Shown piece by piece: positions 5,771 to 10,106 of a DNA stretch of 10,106 nt (positions are counted from its first letter, which is position 1; every line of letters starts with the position of its first letter). Origin of the DNA: Candidatus Glassbacteria bacterium RIFCSPLOWO2_12_FULL_58_11 (lineage in GTDB: Bacteria; Gemmatimonadota; Glassbacteria; GWA2-58-10); contig MFIX01000250.1 in assembly GCA_001780825.1 (NCBI GenBank), positions 1-10,106 on the forward strand, in the 5' to 3' direction. A model generated the notes under the pieces. That model worked only from the letters and a program-made list of their open reading frames with translations. It had not been told where the DNA came from and did not search any database. The position numbers and the translations under genes are program-made.

Positions 5771-7444
5771 ATGGAAAAAATTATCCGACAGGCGGTGGAC
5801 CGGGCGCTGGCCGAGCTGCACATCGAGGATGCGCCGGAATATGTGATCGAAAAACCTCGGGACCCCGCGCATGGAGACCTGGCGACCAACGTGGCTTTCC
5901 TCCTGGCGCGGACGCTGAAAAAGAAGCCCGCCCTGATCGCCGGGGAGATCGCCGGGGCGCTGAAATTAGAATCCGCGCCGGTCGAGCGGGTCGAGGTGGC
6001 GCCGAACGGCTTTATCAATTTCCGCATCTCCCCGCGCTGGAATATCGAGCTTCTGGCCCGGGTTCAAAAGGAGGGCGAGCGCTACGGCCTGAGCGACTGC
6101 CTTGCCGGAAAGAAAATCGTGGTCGAGTTTGTCAGCTCCAACCCGACCGGTCCGCTGACAGTCGGCCACGGCCGTCAGGCCGTTCTCGGCGACTGTATCA
6201 GTTCACTGCTCGAGGCCCTGGGCGCAAAGGTCTGCCGCGAGTACTATTACAACGACGCCGGCAACCAGATGAACATGCTCGGCCGCTCCCTTAGAGCCCG
6301 CTACGCCAGGCTCTTCGACCCCGCTTTCTCCTTCCCGGAAAACGGCTACCAGGGGGAATACCTGATCGAGATCGCACAGGCTTTCGCCGCGGAGCATGGC
6401 GAGCGTTTCCGCCCGGGCTCCGCCGCTGAGGAGCCTGGCCCGGAAACCATGAAAATCTTCCGCGAGTACGCCGCCGAGAAAATCCGCCGGATGATCGACG
6501 CCGACCTCAAGCTGTTTAAAATCAATTTCGATGTCTGGTCCATGGAAAGCCGCCTCTACTCCGAGGGCAAGGTCGAAGAGCTGCTGGCCCTGCTCGAAAA
6601 GAGGGGGATCAGCTACAGGAAAGACGGCGCGGTCTGGCTTGCGGCCAGCCGCTTCGGGGACAGCGAGGACCGGGTGATCGTAAAAAGCTCCGGGGAGCCG
6701 ACCTATTTCCTGCCCGACCTGGCGTACCACCTGGTCAAGTTCGAGCGCTCTTTCGATGTGGCGATCAACATCCACGGCGCCGACCATCACGGCTATGCGC
6801 CACGCATGCAGGCCGGGATGCGGGCCCTGGGCTACCCCGAGGGCTGGCTGCGCTATGTCATCCATCAGATGGTCAGCTTTATCGAGAACGGCGAACAGGT
6901 GCGCATGTCCACACGCGCGGGCCGTTTTGTCACCCTGGCCGATCTCTGTCGCGAGGTAGGAGTAGATGTGGCCCGCTATTTCTTTGTCATGCGCAAAGCC
7001 GACAGCCACCTGGTTTTCGACCTGGACCTGGCCCGCAAGCAGTCCAATGAAAACCCGGTTTACTATTGCCAGTATGTCCATGCCCGGATCTGCAGCCTGA
7101 CTCCCACCGCGGTGGAGGCCGGGTTCTGGGACGGCGAGCGCGGGCGCTGGAAAGAGTATACGCCAGGGGCGCTCACGCAGCCCGAGGAGACCGAGCTGAT
7201 CGCGCATCTGGTGGAATTTCCGTCCCTGGTCAGGACCGCCGGGGAGGCTCTCGAGCCGCACCATATCCCCTATTATCTGGAAGAGCTGGCGAAAAAATTC
7301 CATAGCTGGTACCAGCATCACCGGATCGTAGTGGCCGGTGAGAAAGAGCTTTCGCTGGACCGTCTGTATCTGGCGGACTGCGTACGGCGGGTGATGGCGA
7401 ACGGCCTGCGGCTATTGGGGATCACCGCACCGGAAAAAATGTAA
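5771..7444 (+). CDS. argS: Arginyl-tRNA synthetase
   Basis: This class I aminoacyl-tRNA synthetase joins arginine to tRNA-Arg in the cytoplasm using ATP. The protein has 557 residues, normal for the family. The N-terminal Add-1 domain (about 1-85) binds the tRNA elbow. The HIGH-type signature lies in SSNPTGPLTVGHGRQ (122-136). The REYYYNDAGNQMN block (156-168) is typical of ArgS. The KMSKS-loop equivalent is RMST (378-381) followed by RAGRFVTLADL. The first Lys is replaced, as in many ArgS proteins. The C-terminal anticodon-binding DALR domain covers about 430-557 and begins near YYCQYVHARI. The start has only a weak GGAA about nine bases upstream. The pfkB-like gene follows 13 bases after the stop, so the two are probably one transcription unit. 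Confidence 0.97.
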   Translation: MEKIIRQAVDRALAELHIEDAPEYVIEKPRDPAHGDLATNVAFLLARTLKKKPALIAGEIAGALKLESAPVERVEVAPNGFINFRISPRWNIELLARVQKEGERYGLSDCLAGKKIVVEFVSSNPTGPLTVGHGRQAVLGDCISSLLEALGAKVCREYYYNDAGNQMNMLGRSLRARYARLFDPAFSFPENGYQGEYLIEIAQAFAAEHGERFRPGSAAEEPGPETMKIFREYAAEKIRRMIDADLKLFKINFDVWSMESRLYSEGKVEELLALLEKRGISYRKDGAVWLAASRFGDSEDRVIVKSSGEPTYFLPDLAYHLVKFERSFDVAINIHGADHHGYAPRMQAGMRALGYPEGWLRYVIHQMVSFIENGEQVRMSTRAGRFVTLADLCREVGVDVARYFFVMRKADSHLVFDLDLARKQSNENPVYYCQYVHARICSLTPTAVEAGFWDGERGRWKEYTPGALTQPEETELIAHLVEFPSLVRTAGEALEPHHIPYYLEELAKKFHSWYQHHRIVVAGEKELSLDRLYLADCVRRVMANGLRLLGITAPEKM

Positions 7445-7457
7445 GAGGAGAAACGCG

Positions 7458-8372
7458 ATGGCTAATAAGGCCCCGGAACCGATTGTCCTGGTGGGCACGA
7501 TCGGTATCGATACGGTAATCACTCCGTTCGGTAAGGCGGAAAACGTGCTGGGCGGCAGCGGGACTTATTTTGCCGTGGCCGCTTCGATCCTGGCTCCGGT
7601 CAATTTCGTCTCGGTGGTCGGCGAGGATTTCGACCAGTGGCCGGAGCTCGAGCGCGAGAACATCGACCTGGAAGGTGTGGCCCGCCTTAAAGGCAAAACC
7701 TTCCGCTGGGGCGGCCAATACCGCGAAAATATCAATCTCCGGGACACGCTGTTCACCGAGCTGGGGGTCAATGAGAAGTTCGCCCCCGTTGTGCCGGAAA
7801 GCTACCGCGGCTGCCGCACGGTCTGCCTGGCAAACGTGGATCCACCGGCACAGCTTAATGTGCTCGACAGCATGCCAAATGCCGATTTCGTGGTCTCCGA
7901 TACGATGAATTTCTGGATCAAGCAGGACCCAGACACCCTGCAGGAGGTGATCCGGCGCAGCGATGTGCTGATCCTCAACGATGACGAAGCCCGTCAGCTT
8001 ACCGGTAAGCTAAACCTGCTCGAGGCGCTTGAATCTGTCCACCGGCTCGGACCCTCCACAGTGGTGCTTAAAAAGGGCGAGCACGGGGCGATCCTGGCCC
8101 TTGGCGAGGATTTTTTCGCCATTCCGGGTTATCCGCTGCGCCGGGTGGTGGACCCGACCGGGGCCGGCGACACATTTGCCGCGGGCTTTGTCGGCTACCT
8201 TCAGCGCGCCGGCTTCCGCGACCCGGAATCCATGCGCAGCGCGGCGGTGTACGGCTCGGCGATGGCCTCTTTCTGCTGCGAGGATTTCAGCATCCGCCGT
8301 ATCCGCACTCTAACATTAAAAGAACTGCAAGAGCGGGTCGAGGCTTTCCGCGAGCTGGTCCGTTTCGCCTGA
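7458..8372 (+). CDS. PfkB-family carbohydrate kinase
   Basis: This 304-residue ribokinase-type kinase transfers phosphate from ATP to a sugar or nucleoside hydroxyl. The fold signatures are clear. A GG pair in the substrate-binding turn appears in VLGGSGTYFA (30-39), NDDEARQLTG (174-183) is the N-x-x-E metal/phosphate motif, and VVDPTGAGDTFAAGF (230-244) is the PfkB signature 2 with the anion hole and catalytic Asp238. AGGAG lies seven bases before the ATG, and the gene starts 13 bases after argS. The true substrate cannot be read from the sequence. The gene order argS-kinase-purM does not settle it, although a nucleoside or ribose-type substrate would suit a neighbour in purine synthesis. 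Confidence 0.9.
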   Translation: MANKAPEPIVLVGTIGIDTVITPFGKAENVLGGSGTYFAVAASILAPVNFVSVVGEDFDQWPELERENIDLEGVARLKGKTFRWGGQYRENINLRDTLFTELGVNEKFAPVVPESYRGCRTVCLANVDPPAQLNVLDSMPNADFVVSDTMNFWIKQDPDTLQEVIRRSDVLILNDDEARQLTGKLNLLEALESVHRLGPSTVVLKKGEHGAILALGEDFFAIPGYPLRRVVDPTGAGDTFAAGFVGYLQRAGFRDPESMRSAAVYGSAMASFCCEDFSIRRIRTLTLKELQERVEAFRELVRFA

Positions 8373-8388
8373 CACGTTAATTAGCGTG
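8373..8388 (+). other. Near-palindromic hairpin directly after the kinase gene
   Basis: CACGTTAATTAGCGTG follows the stop codon immediately. It matches its reverse complement at 14 of 16 bases and can form a 6-bp stem, including one G-T pair, around AATT. A run of six T residues occurs only about 27 bases later, so it is a poor candidate for an intrinsic terminator. It may still mark the 3' end of the argS-kinase message. Confidence 0.3.
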
Positions 8389-8688
8389 ATGTACATACTC
8401 TTTCTTAGGGTAGTAATTTTTTAGCGGAATTGAGATTCCTCCTGTTGGAGCGTGTAGGAGCCAAGTAATTTCCATGTTAGTTATGTTAAATGTAGAAAGG
8501 TCGGCAGGCCTTTGCGCGAGACTTCGCGCGCAGGCGACCTTGGCGAAGCGGAGTAAAAGACTCAAAAGCCGCCAATAACCTTTGGTTCTTTCAGTTATGA
8601 AAGAACTGGTTTTGCTTCTTTTGCCACCAAAAGAAGTTTAAAAATTATCTTTTCAGTAAAATTCAAACAAATTTAAGTCCGGAATAGT
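8389..8688. repeat. Gene-free, inverted-repeat-rich spacer before purM
   Basis: About 300 bases hold no supported gene and are more AT-rich than their neighbours, except for a GC-rich core. AAGGTCG (8497-8503) pairs with CGACCTT (8535-8541). Inside it GCGCGA-GACT-TCGCGC (8514-8529) forms a second stem. CTTCGC (8522-8527) could pair instead with GCGAAG (8543-8548). Two more hairpins follow: GGTTCTTTC (8584-8592) with GAAAGAACT (8599-8607), and CTTCTTTTG-CCAC-CAAAAGAAG (8615-8636). The motif around CTTTTG-CCAC-CAAAAG resembles dispersed intergenic repeats seen in many bacteria, so this may be a remnant of a non-autonomous element. I could not place a clear purM promoter. Confidence 0.5.
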
Positions 8689-9738
8689 ATGAGCGAAAAG
8701 CGCAGAAAAGACGCTTACAAAGAAGCCGGCGTGGATATCGACGCCGCCGGCCGGGCGGTGGGAGCTTTCAAGGACAAGGTCGCCCGCACCTTTACCCCGG
8801 GTGTACTGAGCCAGGTGGGTAATTTCGGCGGGATGTATTCCCTCTCCGGCCGCAAATTCAAGGAGCCGGTGCTGGTCAGCAGCACCGATGGTGTCGGCAC
8901 CAAGCTGCTGGTGGCCCGTCTGGCCCGCCGTCACAACACGGTCGGTGAATGCCTGGTCAACCACTGTGTCAATGATATCATGGTCCAGGGGGCGGAGCCG
9001 CTGTTTTTCATGGATTATATCGCGGTCGGCAAGCTGGTGCCTGAGCATATCGCCGAGGTGATGGAGGGCTTTATCGCCGGCTGCCTGAACAACGGGATCG
9101 CACTGCTGGGCGGCGAGACCGCGGAGATGCCCGACCTCTACGGCGCTGAGGACTACGATCTGGCCGGGTTCATTGTCGGAGTGGCCGAGCGGGATGAGCT
9201 GTTGACCGGCGAGAGGGTGAAAGAGGGCCATTTGCTGATCGGGCTGCCCTCCACGGGGCTGCACACTAATGGCTACTCCCTGGCGCGCAAGGTGATTTTC
9301 GGCGACAAAAAACATAAAGTGAATGATATCCTACCCGGCGGCGCGAAAGGAGAAACTTTCGGCGAGGCCCTGCTGGCGGTGCACAAAAGCTACAAGAAAC
9401 CTCTGGAAGCCCTGTTCAGGCGCAAGCTGGCCGATGCCGCGGCGCATATCACCGGCGGCGGCCTTACCGACAACCTGCCGCGGGTCTTCCCGGACAGTCT
9501 GGATGCGGAGATAGACCGCGCGAGCTGGAGCGTGCCGCCGATATTCAGGTATCTTGTCGAGGCCGGCGAGCTCGACGAGTCAGAGGCCTGCCGGGTATTC
9601 AACATGGGTATCGGGATGGTGGTAATCATTCCGGAGAATAAAAAAGAGGAAGCTCTGGCCTTGCTCGGCTCCCTGGGGGAGGGAGCAATTGTAATCGGCC
9701 GGATGGTACGAGGAGCGGGCCGGGTAATTTATCGCTGA
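8689..9738 (+). CDS. purM: Phosphoribosylformylglycinamidine cyclo-ligase (AIR synthetase)
   Basis: PurM catalyses the fifth step of de novo purine synthesis, closing the imidazole ring of FGAM to AIR with ATP in the cytoplasm. The protein has 349 residues, normal for the family. Signatures appear in order: AYKEAGVDIDA (9-19), SSTDGVGTKL (64-73) in the ATP-binding loop, VNDIMVQGAEPLFFMDYIA (94-112) and GGETAEMPDLY (141-151). STGLHTNGYSLAR and HITGGGLTDNLPR follow in the C-terminal domain. The usual MNDI is VNDI here. The start has a weak GGAA about four bases upstream, and the family start matches. It stands apart from the kinase gene behind a 316-base spacer and is followed 25 bases later by an exported-protein gene. 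No other pur gene is in the window. Confidence 0.97.
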   Translation: MSEKRRKDAYKEAGVDIDAAGRAVGAFKDKVARTFTPGVLSQVGNFGGMYSLSGRKFKEPVLVSSTDGVGTKLLVARLARRHNTVGECLVNHCVNDIMVQGAEPLFFMDYIAVGKLVPEHIAEVMEGFIAGCLNNGIALLGGETAEMPDLYGAEDYDLAGFIVGVAERDELLTGERVKEGHLLIGLPSTGLHTNGYSLARKVIFGDKKHKVNDILPGGAKGETFGEALLAVHKSYKKPLEALFRRKLADAAAHITGGGLTDNLPRVFPDSLDAEIDRASWSVPPIFRYLVEAGELDESEACRVFNMGIGMVVIIPENKKEEALALLGSLGEGAIVIGRMVRGAGRVIYR

Positions 9739-9748
9739 TTTTTCAGCG
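9733..9748 (+). other. Small hairpin overlapping the purM stop codon
   Basis: CGCTGA (9733-9738) and TCAGCG (9743-9748) form a 6-bp stem around TTTT. The stem includes the purM stop codon and ends just before the AAGGAG ribosome site of the next gene. It could modulate translation of the downstream gene, but it is short and may be chance. Confidence 0.25.
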
Positions 9749-9763
9749 CTAAGGAGCGAACTT

Positions 9764-10106
9764 ATGAAAAGAATCTTGATTATACTTGTTCTGCCGCTGA
9801 GTTTATTTTTGAGCCGCGAGGCTTTTCCGCAGACCCTGCCGGAATCGGTGGGGTCCTGGTTCGGGGCGCTGTCCGGCGGAGGCAGCCTGACCGGCTCGAG
9901 CGCCAATACGCTCGGCGGGCTGGGCCATTTTTCAGTGTGTCTCTCCGCCGGGCTTGTCCGTCCCTCGCTGATCGGCGCCGACTACACCGCCGGCGCGGTA
10001 AGTGGTATCTTGAGCCTGGGCATCCTCGAGGGCACGGACTTCGGACCGGCGGTACACGGCGTAGGCTCGCTGGATGTATATGTCCGCGCCGGATCGATGT
10101 ATCTCA
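9764..10106 (+). CDS. Exported protein of unknown function, 3' end cut by the window
   Basis: The frame is open from the ATG at 9764 to the window end (114 codons, no stop). AAGGAG at 9751-9756 lies seven bases upstream, which supports the start. The N-terminus MKRILIILVLPLSLFLSREA is a short basic start followed by a hydrophobic segment, so it is probably a signal peptide for the Sec pathway. There is no lipobox cysteine next to it. The rest seen so far is rich in Gly, Ser, Leu and alternating small/hydrophobic residues (GLGHFSVCLSAGLV, SLDVYVRAGSMYL). This would suit beta strands of an outer membrane or periplasmic protein. I do not recognise the family. The gene starts 25 bases after purM and may be co-transcribed with it. 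Confidence 0.75.
   Translation, partial: MKRILIILVLPLSLFLSREAFPQTLPESVGSWFGALSGGGSLTGSSANTLGGLGHFSVCLSAGLVRPSLIGADYTAGAVSGILSLGILEGTDFGPAVHGVGSLDVYVRAGSMYL

Noticed and set aside
6203..7321. 372-codon minus-strand frame inside argS
   Set aside because: It is an antisense shadow of a strongly conserved gene in GC-rich DNA, with no ribosome site or recognisable domain.
8377..8565. 62-codon minus-strand frame in the kinase-purM spacer
   Set aside because: It runs through inverted repeats, has no family resemblance, and is better explained as repeat sequence read in one frame.

Overview
The window is ordinary bacterial chromosome with a fairly high GC content by eye and dense, well-behaved genes. 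The organism is Gram-negative and flagellated. Evidence for this is a flagellin/FlaG pair, a long YidC with the large periplasmic domain found in diderm bacteria, and a final truncated gene that looks exported. The taxonomic group cannot be fixed from the sequence. A lysine where proteobacterial YidC has its groove arginine, together with the general protein style, fits the FCB group or a related uncultured phylum better than Proteobacteria, but this is only a guess.

Layout. Positions 1-460 hold no convincing gene. They contain a hairpin cluster at the left edge and then a highly structured stretch leading to the flagellin start. Flagellin (461-2071) and flaG (2178-2597) read rightwards and end at a strong intrinsic terminator (2621-2670). 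Converging on that terminator from the right is the conserved rpmH-rnpA-yidD-yidC cluster (minus strand, 5381 down to 2694). It makes ribosomal protein L34, the RNase P protein, and two factors for inserting proteins into the inner membrane. A consensus-like housekeeping promoter lies upstream of rpmH (5430-5459).

A non-coding region of 389 bases (5382-5770) separates rpmH from the divergent argS gene. It carries several palindromes, including a short extragenic repeat of a type that is common in environmental genomes. argS (5771-7444) and a PfkB-family sugar kinase gene (7458-8372) form a tight pair. After a relatively AT-rich gap of 316 bases packed with inverted repeats come purM (8689-9738, purine synthesis) and the start of an exported protein gene cut by the window edge (9764 onwards).

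The genes are nearly all core functions (translation, RNase P, membrane insertion, purine synthesis, motility), and I see no new multi-gene system. The most interesting signal is non-coding. The flagellin upstream region contains two tandem copies of a hairpin element 92 bases apart. The copies differ at three stem positions, and all three differences keep or improve pairing if the plus strand is read as RNA. Each copy sits inside its own closing stem, and a third large hairpin follows. This looks like a structured 5' leader, possibly regulatory, that I cannot match to a known riboswitch class.
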